NCBI GenBank assembly: GCA_025355445.1
Contig: JANXZQ010000518.1
Span: 1-35,896, forward strand
DNA length: 35,896 bases
Origin: Gammaproteobacteria bacterium
GTDB taxonomy: Bacteria; Pseudomonadota; Gammaproteobacteria; Steroidobacterales; Steroidobacteraceae
Direction of reading: 5' to 3'
How positions within the stretch are numbered: the first letter of the stretch is position 1; each line of letters starts with the position of its first letter. Positions 9,717 through 19,040 of this stretch are shown one piece after another. The notes under the pieces were generated by a model. It made no database searches and was not told the origin of the DNA. It saw nothing but the letters and a program-made list of their open reading frames with translations. Both the position numbers and the translations under genes were made by a program.

Positions 9717-10109
9717 CTACGCCACGATTTCAATTCGATTGCCATCCGGATCAAGGACCACGCTCTCGTAGTAGCCATCCCCGGTGCGGCGAGGGCCGTC
9801 CAACGCCTCATAACCGTCGCGCCGCAGGCGATTCGTCAGTTCATCGACGCCCGTCTCGGAGCCCACCGACACCGCCAAGTGCGTAAGTCCCATTCGCTGA
9901 GCACCGGGAGCGTGCGTCACCGCCGCGACCGTTGAACTCCTCATGACCTCAAGCCGCGGGCCACCCTCAAAACTCAGAAAGCGCGACTCGAAGCCTTTCG
10001 CGGGGTTTGCGTACTTCTGTCCGGCCGTCGCATTGAAATACTTGGAATAGAAGGCAACTAAACGCTCGATGTCCTCAGTCCATAGCGCGATGTGATCGAT
10101 TCGGATCAT
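9717..10109 (-). CDS. VOC family (glyoxalase-like) protein
   Basis: 130-aa ORF MIRIDHIALWTEDIERLVAFYSKYF...GLTHLAVSVGSE...SVVLDPDGNRIEIVA, typical of the VOC fold. Confidence 0.92.
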   Translation of the reverse strand: MIRIDHIALWTEDIERLVAFYSKYFNATAGQKYANPAKGFESRFLSFEGGPRLEVMRSSTVAAVTHAPGAQRMGLTHLAVSVGSETGVDELTNRLRRDGYEALDGPRRTGDGYYESVVLDPDGNRIEIVA

Positions 10110-10132
10110 GAGATCTCAGCCTGTTGAAGCAT

Positions 10133-10690
10133 TTACTTGTTGATCCTGCCAATAATGGCCTTGCGGGTCACGACCCCCCAAAATCGGCTATCGTTGCTGT
10201 TGTCCCGGTTGTCTCCCATCATAAAGAAACTGCCAGGTGGCACCTGAATCGGCGCCATGGACAGAGAATAGTCCTTGGTGACTTCCTCCGGGACTAGATA
10301 CGGCTCCGGCACCGGCTTGCCGTCCACGATTGAAACGCCCTGCCTGATCTCGACCGTTGAACCGCCGACGGCAATTACCCGTTCCGCAAATGTCGACGAT
10401 GGATTCTTGGGCCAGCGAAACACCACGATATCCCTGGGTTTTGGATCCTCGTGAACAAAGGGCCATGCCGAGACGAGAAAGAATTCGTTTTTTTTGATCG
10501 CGGGTGCCATGGCATTAGATGCCATCCTGTAAGGCGTGAATCCCAAGAGCCGGATTCTCGGATCCTCAGAGTCGGGACCCAACGGATTGAAGTAATAAGC
10601 TCCGAGCAGCAATGCTGCGACAGCGCAAATCGCCAGCAACAACACCCGGTCACTCACTCGCCACCTGTCGCGCCTTCGGCATACAGCCAT
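10133..10690 (-). CDS. Signal peptidase I-like protein (S26 fold), predicted catalytically inactive
   Basis: 185 aa with an N-terminal TM, S26-like box [24 protein letters not shown], box [25 protein letters not shown] and box [15 protein letters not shown]. The Ser and Lys of the catalytic dyad are Ala and Glu. Confidence 0.85.
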   Translation of the reverse strand: MAVCRRRDRWRVSDRVLLLAICAVAALLLGAYYFNPLGPDSEDPRIRLLGFTPYRMASNAMAPAIKKNEFFLVSAWPFVHEDPKPRDIVVFRWPKNPSSTFAERVIAVGGSTVEIRQGVSIVDGKPVPEPYLVPEEVTKDYSLSMAPIQVPPGSFFMMGDNRDNSNDSRFWGVVTRKAIIGRINK

Positions 10691-10881
10691 CTTGTGATGA
10701 GGAATAGAAATACTTGGCCAAAGAAAGCGGCAACCGCGAGCGCAATAGGCATGAACCTACCGGCACCCGGAATTCCCCTGATGTCGAGCGGCGACAGACG
10801 CATCAAAAGAAACAGCAGCCAGATCGCCGCCCAAATCACGAGGCAGGCAATTGACGCATTCCGCAACGATGTCTTGGCCAC
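10654..10881 (-). CDS. Small two-TM membrane protein
   Basis: 75 aa, GTG start, two hydrophobic helices. It overlaps the start of the signal-peptidase-like gene by 37 nt on the same strand. Confidence 0.55.
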   Translation of the reverse strand: MAKTSLRNASIACLVIWAAIWLLFLLMRLSPLDIRGIPGAGRFMPIALAVAAFFGQVFLFLITRWLYAEGATGGE

Positions 10882-10991
10882 GAAGAGACGCTACCTCTTT
10901 GATTCCTGTTCCACCACCAATAATTGCACCCAGCGCCGATTGATATCCGTACGTCGACTGTTCTAAAGTATCGGCACCCTGGTACCTATAA

Positions 10992-11427
10992 AAAGGGGAT
11001 GGGATTGCCGGCCTTGCGGCTGCCCGTGCGCTGTCGGATTCCTTCGAGCGTGTCATCCTTCTGGAGCGCGATACGCTCGCTGAGGATGCCTCGCCTCGAA
11101 TGGGCGTGCCTCAAGGCAAGCAACCTCACGCTCTGTTAGTTGGCGGACTACGCGCGCTGACGGAGCTGTTTCCGCGATTTGTGGAGCAGCTGGTCAAATC
11201 CGGCGCCGTCGCATACGACTATCGGATGGTCCGCTTTGAGATGGGCGGCTTTGATCCCCTTCCGCAACGCGATCTTGGGATTCCTGTTTATTCCGCCTCT
11301 GCTGCGTTTGGCTGTGCAAGATCCCGAAGTTCACAAGCTAATGACAGAAGTGCAGCAGTTGCTCAAACCGCCCAGCGTCTATAACGATCTCGATCTGCGT
11401 CGGCGGATTGCGCAAGTAATGACCTAG
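10992..11427 (+). pseudogene. FAD-dependent oxidoreductase (geranylgeranyl-reductase-like) remnant with a large internal deletion
   Basis: Frame A reads GDGIAGLAAARALSDSFERVILLERDTLAEDASPRMGVPQGKQPHALLVGGLRALTELFP...GGFDPLPQRDLGI (FAD-binding N-terminus preceded by an in-frame TAA). The shifted frame reads LRLAVQDPEVHKLMTEVQQLLKPPSVYNDLDLRRRIAQVMT* (C-terminus). Confidence 0.72.
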
Positions 11428-11465
11428 CGGAGTGCGCGGACCTAACGGAGCGCGCGCAGGGCCGC

Positions 11466-12668
11466 TTACGCCCTTGCCGCGCTCCCACTCGCCGCCTTCG
11501 CCCAATCGAGCTCCGCCAGCCGCGGCACCATCCATATCCAACCGATCAGGCCCAGCATGCTCACCCCTGCCGCCACCACGAAGGCATTCGTATAATGCCC
11601 GGTGCTCTGGATGATATAGCCCGTGAGCCACGGCGCGATAATGCCCGGCAGGTTGCCGAGCGAGTTTTGAATGCCCACCCATCGCCCCGACGCCGGCGGC
11701 CCCGCCAAGATCTCGCTCATGGCATAGACGCCGGGCGAAGAGGCGCCGCACAAGGATTGGTAAACGAACAAGCTGACCAATGCCACCGTCGGCGAACCCA
11801 ACGCCATGGCCAGCATGCATATCACCGAGCCCACGTGAGCCACCGCCATCACCGACTTGTAGCCCACGTTCGCCGATCCGCCGCGCGCCAGATACTTGTC
11901 GACCCCCCACCCCGCGAGGAACGCGCTCAAGGCATTGACCATGTACGCGCTGGTCGCCACCCACGCCATGTCGATGATCGAGAAGCCGCGCTCCGTCTGC
12001 AGATACGACGGCAGCCACGCCAGCATGAAATAGAACACATAGTTGCTGGAGAACAGCCCCAGCGACGTGCCCCACAGCGATGGCTGTTTCAAAATCATCC
12101 ACCAGGTCGGCGACTCCTCTTTACTGGCGAGCACCGCCGTGCGCACCTGCCCACCCACTCTTGACCAGGGCAACAGCCACAGCAGCGACAGTCCGCCGAA
12201 CACCCAGAACGCCGAGCGCCAGCCGAAGCTCGCCATCAACAAGCCGCCGGCGAGCGTGCCCACTACCGGACCGGACAAATACCCGAGCGCAATGATGCCG
12301 TTGGCCGTGCCGAGACCCTTGGCAGGTACGATCGCCGCCAGTATCTTGGCTACCCCAGGAAACCCTGCGCTCTCTCCCAACCCCAACAGCAACCGCAACA
12401 CCAGCAACATCGCGAATGAATGTGCGAATCCGATCAGTATGGTGGCCGACGCCCACAGCGTCAGTCCGGCCGCGAGTATCAGGTGTGCGCCATAACGCTC
12501 CGCCAACCAGCCCACCGGAATTTGCGTCCACGCATACGTCCACGAAAACGCCGACAGCAGTATCCCCATCTGCGTGTAGGTAAGACCCAGATCGCCCTGC
12601 ACCAGATGCGCCGCGGTGGACAAAGAACCGCGATCCACATAGTTGATGAACAGCAGCGTCGCCATCAA
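11466..12668 (-). CDS. MFS transporter
   Basis: 400-aa polytopic ORF with MFS signatures (MATLLFINYVDRGSLSTAAHLVQGDLGLTYTQMGILLSAFSWTYAWTQIPVGWLAERYG). The start may lie further upstream. Confidence 0.92.
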   Translation of the reverse strand: MMATLLFINYVDRGSLSTAAHLVQGDLGLTYTQMGILLSAFSWTYAWTQIPVGWLAERYGAHLILAAGLTLWASATILIGFAHSFAMLLVLRLLLGLGESAGFPGVAKILAAIVPAKGLGTANGIIALGYLSGPVVGTLAGGLLMASFGWRSAFWVFGGLSLLWLLPWSRVGGQVRTAVLASKEESPTWWMILKQPSLWGTSLGLFSSNYVFYFMLAWLPSYLQTERGFSIIDMAWVATSAYMVNALSAFLAGWGVDKYLARGGSANVGYKSVMAVAHVGSVICMLAMALGSPTVALVSLFVYQSLCGASSPGVYAMSEILAGPPASGRWVGIQNSLGNLPGIIAPWLTGYIIQSTGHYTNAFVVAAGVSMLGLIGWIWMVPRLAELDWAKAASGSAARA

Positions 12669-12727
12669 GAAAACGATGGGGCTGCGCGCGGCCCGCGCGG
12701 AATCTATCGCGCTTGGAACAACCGCGT

Positions 12728-13501
12728 TCAGCTCGCGTAATCCGAATGGCTGCGATCGAGCACGCGCTTCAAGGCATCGAAATGCAGTTCCGCACGATCG
12801 CGGCCGCCGACGCTGCCGCCGGCCGTAAACTGCGCCACTGTCATTTTGACGATGGCCTCTGGGATGACCTTCAAAGGCCGGCCGGTCGATAATGCCAGAA
12901 CCTGCGCCTGCGCCGCGCGCTCCAAGAAATACAGCCTCTCGAAGGCCTGTGGGATGTTCCGACCCACCACCAATACCCCGTGATTGCCCATCATCAGCAC
13001 CGACTTGTCGCCCAGCGCTCGCGCCAGGCGTTCACCCTCGGTTTCATCGAAGGCCAGGCCGTTGTAGCCCGGATCGTAGGCCACATCATTGTAAAAACCG
13101 AGCGCGCTCTGCACCGCCATCTCCAGCCGCGGATTCTCCAGCATGCACAGCGCCGTCGCGTACGGCATGTGAGTGTGCAGTACACAGCGCCCCTGCGGCG
13201 ACAGCCGATGCACCGGCTGATGAATGTACAGCGCCGTGTCCTCCACAGCTCCCTGCCCGCTCAATACCCTTCCCTTGAAATCCACCACCAGAAAATCGCT
13301 CGCCTTCACCTCCGACCAGTGCATGCCGAAAGGCGCGAGCAAAAATCGGTCCGTATGTCCCGGTACGAGCAACGTGAGGTGATTGTCGATGCCCTCATTT
13401 AGGCCGAAACGGTCGGCCAGCCGATAACACGCCGCCAGATTGATCCGGGCGCAGCGTTCGGCGTCGGCCGATGTCTGCACGGGCTTGAGACTCGCATTCA
13501 T
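12728..13501 (-). CDS. Class II aldolase/adducin family protein
   Basis: Contains VLHTHMPYATALCML and MGNHGVLVVGRNIPQAFERLYFLERAAQ. Start chosen at MNASLKP within the longer ORF (12728..13555). Confidence 0.92.
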   Translation of the reverse strand: MNASLKPVQTSADAERCARINLAACYRLADRFGLNEGIDNHLTLLVPGHTDRFLLAPFGMHWSEVKASDFLVVDFKGRVLSGQGAVEDTALYIHQPVHRLSPQGRCVLHTHMPYATALCMLENPRLEMAVQSALGFYNDVAYDPGYNGLAFDETEGERLARALGDKSVLMMGNHGVLVVGRNIPQAFERLYFLERAAQAQVLALSTGRPLKVIPEAIVKMTVAQFTAGGSVGGRDRAELHFDALKRVLDRSHSDYAS

Positions 13502-13573
13502 GGGGGTCGCCTCACGACTATCGATTCGGTTCGCTCCAGTATATGCCGGGCGCACAGGGACCGCGACACTCCA

Positions 13574-15334
13574 TCACTGCAGCAAACGATCCAGAACGGG
13601 TAAGGGCACCGCTCCCTGCTTGAGTGCGACCTCATGGAACTCCTTCAGGCTGAACGACGCCCCCCGCTTCGTCTGAGAATGCTCGCGCACCGCCAGCCAT
13701 CCCTTGTAGCCCGCGTAATACGTAGGCAGCTGGCACGATGACAGCTTGGCGCGCTGCAGCTTGGCCGTGGCCTCTTCCGTTTCCTGGTACGTGCTCTTGG
13801 TCATGAGGTCCATGGCTTGGCGGTCGGTCATCCCCATGGTCTGCATGCGCACGTCCAATATCGTATTGGCGAGCACCCGCAGCAGTTGTTTTTGCAGCGT
13901 CAGCCGATATCCCGGTGTATCGCCCAAGTATCCCTGCTCCGCCATCAACTGCTGCATGTACACCGCCCAGCCTTCGATGTACGGGCCGTTGCCGAAAATA
14001 TTTCGCAGCAAGCGCCGCGACCGCGGTTGCACCTCGTTCGCATATTCCGCCTGCACATAGTGGCCCGGCATGGCCTCATGCACCGTCAAATGCTGCGTGC
14101 CCGACTCGTTGTACTCGCGCAGCTTGGAATCGATGCGCGCCTGCGGCCACGTGCTCGGAATCGGCGTCACCCAAAAAAACGCCCCCAGTTTCGGCTCGAG
14201 CGCCGGCGCCGCATTGAAACCCCCAACCCCGTACACCCCACGCATGAAAGCCGGCGTCTCGATCACTTCCAAATTGCCGTTGGCCGGCAATGTCAGCAAA
14301 TCCTTCGCCTTGACGAACGCAGTCGCCGCCGCCAGCGCCTGCTTCGCCGAGGGAATGAAGGTCGCAGCAGTGGCATGCTGGCGCGCCACATCCGCCAGCG
14401 CCTGCTCCACCGTTTTCGGCGCCGCCAACCGCACGAGTTCCGCCTGCACTTTGTTGAGGTCGGTCTCCGCTTCCGCCAGCAACGCCTCCGGCGTCTTCCC
14501 AGTCGCCAGCACCAAGCGAAACTTCTTCGCGTATCTCTCCTTCCCCAACCGCCAGTCACTTGGCTTCTCCGAGAGGTTGTCTTCGAGCCATCGGTTGAAT
14601 CCATTCAATGCCGCAATCGCAGCCGCAGCGGATTGGTCATACCGCATTCGCAAGTCAGTAGGGCAGTCACCCCGTAAGGTCGCGTCGATGAGCGCGACGT
14701 TGCCCGCATTCTCTTCCCGCGCCACTTGATTCCAAATGTCGGGAGAATCCTGCAAATTGGCCTCAGCCTGGCGGATGACTTCAGGAATCTTGTTCATGCG
14801 GTTGATGATGTGCCGGTAGCGCTCCACCGCCGGCGCGTACTGCAGCACATAGGGTGTATACAGCCCGTTGCCCACCAGTTCCACGTAGGTCGTCGGATTG
14901 TGCCGATAGCCTTGGATCTCATCGAGCTCTAAGCGCGAAGCGCCGAGAGCGTCGTGCATGATGTCGATATCCGCCCGCTGCTCCGCGTCCAAAGCTGCCG
15001 ATTCCATCCGGCCGACCCGCGCTTCCATGTCGTGCAAAAAGGTTCGCGACGCCGCAATCCCCCCCGGAGTGAAATCATCCCACCCGTCATCCAGCTGCAC
15101 GTCGTGATGCACGTGATAGCCCACGCCGGTTGCGGTCGTCGGCGACAACGCCAAGGTGCCGAAAACGAAGTCATCCACCAGTTGCTCGAACTGGGTGTCG
15201 GCCGCCTCTTTGCCGGCGTTCGCCACTGGCTTGGCACCGGCAGGCGCCGCGGCGCCATTCCCCGCCCATACGCCGCAACTCCAGAGCGCGCCGGCAAGCA
15301 ACCCAGTAGCGCGAAACAATTGTATTTTGTTCAT
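13574..15334 (-). CDS. DUF885 family protein (putative metallopeptidase-like)
   Basis: 586 aa with a signal peptide and the LTVHEAMPGHYVQ motif plus FSLKEFHEVALKQGAVPLPVL, typical of DUF885 proteins. Confidence 0.92.
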   Translation of the reverse strand: MNKIQLFRATGLLAGALWSCGVWAGNGAAAPAGAKPVANAGKEAADTQFEQLVDDFVFGTLALSPTTATGVGYHVHHDVQLDDGWDDFTPGGIAASRTFLHDMEARVGRMESAALDAEQRADIDIMHDALGASRLELDEIQGYRHNPTTYVELVGNGLYTPYVLQYAPAVERYRHIINRMNKIPEVIRQAEANLQDSPDIWNQVAREENAGNVALIDATLRGDCPTDLRMRYDQSAAAAIAALNGFNRWLEDNLSEKPSDWRLGKERYAKKFRLVLATGKTPEALLAEAETDLNKVQAELVRLAAPKTVEQALADVARQHATAATFIPSAKQALAAATAFVKAKDLLTLPANGNLEVIETPAFMRGVYGVGGFNAAPALEPKLGAFFWVTPIPSTWPQARIDSKLREYNESGTQHLTVHEAMPGHYVQAEYANEVQPRSRRLLRNIFGNGPYIEGWAVYMQQLMAEQGYLGDTPGYRLTLQKQLLRVLANTILDVRMQTMGMTDRQAMDLMTKSTYQETEEATAKLQRAKLSSCQLPTYYAGYKGWLAVREHSQTKRGASFSLKEFHEVALKQGAVPLPVLDRLLQ

Positions 15335-15355
15335 GCGCTATCTTCCGGTAATTCC

Positions 15356-15401
15356 CACCTCTCAGTCCAGCGCCGCGACACCTCTCAGTCCAACTCCGCG
15401 A
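15356..15401. repeat. Two tandem 23-bp direct repeats in a divergent promoter region
   Basis: cacctctcagtccagcgccgcga followed immediately by cacctctcagtccaactccgcga (21 of 23 identical). Confidence 0.85.
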
Positions 15402-15475
15402 CGCCGGTACTTCTAAGGTGCCCGCTCCCATCCTTGGGTTAATATGCTGGCCGCCGTCATATCTAGGAAGCCAAC

Positions 15476-17026
15476 ATGAAGTGGAGCGCTGTCATCACCG
15501 CCTGTGGCACGTCGCTGCTCCTCCTTGCATTCACCACGCAGGCCGCCCATACCGCGCGCCCGACCGACCTTCAAGCCCAAGTCGATGCGTACCGCGCCCA
15601 ACATGAATCCGCCATCGTCGCCCGGCTCGATGAACTCGCCCGTTTCAAGAGCGTAGCCGCGGATCCGGCGGGCATTGCGGCCGCCGCCGATCGCCTCGAA
15701 GCACTACTGAAGGAGCGGGGCTTCGACGCGCGGCAGCTCTCCGCCGGCACCGGCGGCCCTCCTATCGTGTTCGGCACTCTTGAAGTCGCCAACGCCAAGC
15801 GCACGGTGATTTTCTACGCTCACTACGACGGTCAACCCGTGACTCCTTCGCAGTGGTCGTCCGATCCCTTCATCCCGCTCATGCGCAGCGGCCCGATCAA
15901 CGGCAGCGAACACGAGATCGACTGGAAGAACGCACATGGCGCCTTCGATCCGGAGTGGCGGCTCTTCGCCCGTGCCGTAAGCGACGACAAGGCATCCATT
16001 GCGGCATTCCTCACTGCCTTCGACGCGCTGCAGGCCACGCACAAATCGCCGTCGGTGAACATCAAGGTCCTCTGGGAAGGCGAAGAAGAAGCCGGCTCTC
16101 CGCACTTGGCCGAAATCCTGCGCAACAACCGCGGCCTGCTCGCCGCCGACCTCATTCTCGTTGGCGACGGCCCCGTGCATCAAACGCGGCGGCCCATGAT
16201 TTATTTCGGCGCGCGCGGCGTCACCGGCCTGGACGCAACCCTCTACGGACCGCTGCGCGCCCTGCATGACGGCCACTACGGCAACTGGGTTCCCAATCCC
16301 GCCGCCATGGCGGCCACGCTGATCGCGCAAATGCGCGACGACAGCGGCCGGATTCTCATTCCCGGATTTGCCGACGGCATCCGTGCGCTGACAGCTGACG
16401 AACAACTCGCGCTCCTGAATCTTCCACCCATCGACGATGATCTCAAGCGCGAATTCGGCATCGGCCGCTCCGAAGGCAACGAGCAGCTGGCCGAAAGTCT
16501 CATGCGCCCGGCACTCAATATCCGCGGCATCCGCTCAGGCCAGGTCGGCGAATCAGCGGCCAACGCCATTCCCACCACTGCCGTGATTTCCATTGATTTT
16601 CGCCTGGTGCCCGATCAAACGCCCGCCGCAGTCCGCACCGCCTTCGAACGCTTCTTGCGAGCGAACGCCTGGACCGTGGTCGACGGCGAGCCCGATCTCG
16701 CGACTCGCTTAAAGTATCCTCGCCTGATCAAACTACAATGGGAATCCGGCTACCCCGCCTTCCGCGCCGATCTGTCCGCACCCGTCAGCAAGGCCGTGAT
16801 CGCGGCTGCCGGCAAGGCCGCTGCCTCCCCGGTAGTCGTCGTGCCCATGGTGGGCGGCAGCGTACCGCTCTATGAGTTTGCCGACGTGTTGCAAATGCCC
16901 GTCATCGGCGTACCCATCGTCAATCACGACAACGGCCAGCACGCCGCCAACGAAAATCTCCGGCTCAAAAATCTCTGGGACGGCATCGACACCTACGCCG
17001 CCCTGCTCGCGCAACTGCAGTGGTAG
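15476..17026 (+). CDS. M20 family metallopeptidase, exported
   Basis: 516 aa with a signal peptide, VIFYAHYDGQPV, GRAVSDDKA-like (ARAVSDDKASIAAFLTAF) and WEGEEEAGSPHL motifs. Confidence 0.93.
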   Translation: MKWSAVITACGTSLLLLAFTTQAAHTARPTDLQAQVDAYRAQHESAIVARLDELARFKSVAADPAGIAAAADRLEALLKERGFDARQLSAGTGGPPIVFGTLEVANAKRTVIFYAHYDGQPVTPSQWSSDPFIPLMRSGPINGSEHEIDWKNAHGAFDPEWRLFARAVSDDKASIAAFLTAFDALQATHKSPSVNIKVLWEGEEEAGSPHLAEILRNNRGLLAADLILVGDGPVHQTRRPMIYFGARGVTGLDATLYGPLRALHDGHYGNWVPNPAAMAATLIAQMRDDSGRILIPGFADGIRALTADEQLALLNLPPIDDDLKREFGIGRSEGNEQLAESLMRPALNIRGIRSGQVGESAANAIPTTAVISIDFRLVPDQTPAAVRTAFERFLRANAWTVVDGEPDLATRLKYPRLIKLQWESGYPAFRADLSAPVSKAVIAAAGKAAASPVVVVPMVGGSVPLYEFADVLQMPVIGVPIVNHDNGQHAANENLRLKNLWDGIDTYAALLAQLQW

Positions 17027-17050
17027 CCCCACAATGACAGATACCGCGCA

Positions 17051-18508
17051 ATGACTACCCCATCGCGCAAAGTGCTGCTGCGCATCGCCGTCAGCCTGGC
17101 CCTCTTGCTGGCCGTGGTGCTGCTCGCAGTGTGGATCAAGCCGCCCGACATACTGCGGGTCGGCGCCAACTATTCCGCCAAAGTAATTTGCTCCAATGTG
17201 TTTCTCGCCGGCCGCGACCCCGAAGAAGTACTCCGTTCCGACGTGCAAGCCCCCGGCATTGCGCTGTTGCGCCTCATGCGTGTCTCCGTCGACAGAGAAC
17301 ATCGAGTGGTACGCGCCGGCCTCTTGGGCTTCATCGGTGACGGCCTTGCCGTCGCGCGACCCGGCGTAGGCTGCGCCTCCGTCCCCGACGGCGACCTCGA
17401 CTTCGCCACGCATGCCAGCGTGGCCGCGCCGCGCGCGGTAATTTCAGTGTCCAGCACTGCGTCCGTCTCCGCTACTGCGCCCACCGGCGCCGAAGCAGGC
17501 GCAGGCTCAAGCGCAGGCGCCTCCGAACTCTGGCCCGACGGCAACACCGTCGCCACCAGCAATGCGCTCAATCGCGTGCTCGCCGACGACTCCCTCGCCG
17601 GCCCCGGCATGCGCGCCATCGTCGTCGTCGAGCACGGCCGCATCGTCGCCGAGCGCTACACCGGCGGTTTCTCCGCAGCCGCGCCGCTGCTCGGCTGGTC
17701 CATGACCAAGTCCGTTCTCGCCGGACTCGTCGGCCTGCTCGTCAATGAAGGCCGTCTCACGCTCGAGCAGTCCGCCGGCTGGCCCGCTTCCGGCGACGGC
17801 CGCGATACAATTCGCATTGCCGATCTCCTCGCCATGTCGAGCGGTCTGCGATTCAACGAAGCCTACGGCGTCGTCTCGGACGTCACTCGCATGTTGTATC
17901 TGGAACGCGATATTGCCGGGTTCGCGCGCGCGCAGCCGCTCCTTCACCCGCCAGGTTCCTTCTGGAGTTACTCGAGTGGCTCTGCAAATATCCTGTCGCG
18001 CATCGTTCAGGACGCAGCCGGCAGCCTCGCCGCAGCATATCCCGCCGAAAAACTGTTCAAGCCCCTCGGCATGACCAGCGCCACCATGGAAACCGACGAA
18101 TACGGTACCCTCGTCGGCTCTTCTTACATGTATGCCACCGCCCGCGATTGGGCGCGGTACGGTCAGTTCCTGGTGCAAGACGGAATCTGGCGGGGCCAAG
18201 AAATGCTTCCACGCGGCTACGTCACCATGATGGCCACCCCCGCCACCGCATCCGGCGGCGAGTACGGACAGGGTCTCGTCTGGCTCTGGGGCGCCGACGC
18301 CATCGAGCCAGGCAAGAATCCCGACGCCACTTACGGAATTCCCGCCGATACTTTCTGGCTGGAAGGCCATGACGGCCAAAGCATGGCGGTCATCCGTTCC
18401 CGCGAACTGGTCATCGTTCGCCTAGGACTGACTCCGTCAAGCGATCACTACCAACCCGATTCCCTGGTGAAGGCCATTCTCGACGCCTCCAGCCAAAGTC
18501 GATACTGA
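17051..18508 (+). CDS. Serine hydrolase, beta-lactamase class C / S12 family
   Basis: 485 aa with the SMTKS nucleophile motif (GWSMTKSVLAGLVGLLVNEG), a YSSGSANILSRIV Tyr motif and EGHDGQSMAVI. Confidence 0.93.
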   Translation: MTTPSRKVLLRIAVSLALLLAVVLLAVWIKPPDILRVGANYSAKVICSNVFLAGRDPEEVLRSDVQAPGIALLRLMRVSVDREHRVVRAGLLGFIGDGLAVARPGVGCASVPDGDLDFATHASVAAPRAVISVSSTASVSATAPTGAEAGAGSSAGASELWPDGNTVATSNALNRVLADDSLAGPGMRAIVVVEHGRIVAERYTGGFSAAAPLLGWSMTKSVLAGLVGLLVNEGRLTLEQSAGWPASGDGRDTIRIADLLAMSSGLRFNEAYGVVSDVTRMLYLERDIAGFARAQPLLHPPGSFWSYSSGSANILSRIVQDAAGSLAAAYPAEKLFKPLGMTSATMETDEYGTLVGSSYMYATARDWARYGQFLVQDGIWRGQEMLPRGYVTMMATPATASGGEYGQGLVWLWGADAIEPGKNPDATYGIPADTFWLEGHDGQSMAVIRSRELVIVRLGLTPSSDHYQPDSLVKAILDASSQSRY

Positions 18509-18534
18509 ATTATCCAGCCTGTGGAGACATTGAT

Positions 18535-18915
18535 ATGCATCATTCCCGGCTCTGCGCATTGCTGATCGACTGCAACACGTCCGACGTCGATGCGGCGGCT
18601 CACTTTTGGGCCGAAGCCCTGGGCCGCCCGGTCGATCCCAAGCATCCGGGCACTCGCGGCAATTACCGCATGCTGGAGACCCCGCCCGGCGAACCCATCG
18701 TGCAGATTCAGCGCGTGGATCACGAAAGTCGCGTCCACATTGACATCGAGACCGATGACATCCCTGCCGAGGTCGGCCGCCTCGAGAAACTGGGCGCTAA
18801 GGTGGTAGACCGCTTGGAGCGTTGGGTCGTAATGCAGTCCCCCACTGGCCAACGATTCTGCATTGTGCGAATACAGCGTCCTGGCTACCCGAAAAACGCC
18901 CATCGTTGGGATTGA
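18535..18915 (+). CDS. VOC family (glyoxalase-like domain) protein
   Basis: 126 aa, LLIDCNTSDVDAAAHFWAEALGRPVDP...HIDIETDDIPAEVGRLEKLGAKVVDR...VMQSPTGQRFCIVR. Confidence 0.9.
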   Translation: MHHSRLCALLIDCNTSDVDAAAHFWAEALGRPVDPKHPGTRGNYRMLETPPGEPIVQIQRVDHESRVHIDIETDDIPAEVGRLEKLGAKVVDRLERWVVMQSPTGQRFCIVRIQRPGYPKNAHRWD

Positions 18916-18933
18916 TCAAAACGGAGTCTTCAA

Positions 18934-19017
18934 ATGCGAACTATTCTTCTGCTGCTCACCGCCGCGGTCCTATCTGCAGCCTGCGGCAACTCCACATCCC
19001 CTCCCGCGGCCCGCTAG
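18934..19017 (+). CDS. Micro-lipoprotein candidate (27 aa)
   Basis: Manual translation: MRTILLLLTAAVLSAACGNSTSPPAAR*. Short signal peptide and a lipobox-like Cys (non-canonical Ser at -3). Not in the ORF track because of its size. Confidence 0.5.
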   Translation: MRTILLLLTAAVLSAACGNSTSPPAAR

Positions 19018-19040
19018 ACACCAAACCTGCATTCGCCGGC

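Noticed and set aside
10757-11056. 99-aa minus-strand ORF spanning the region upstream of the small TM protein
   Set aside because: Overlaps the oxidoreductase relic in antisense and the small TM ORF; no recognisable domain and inconsistent with the better-supported frames.
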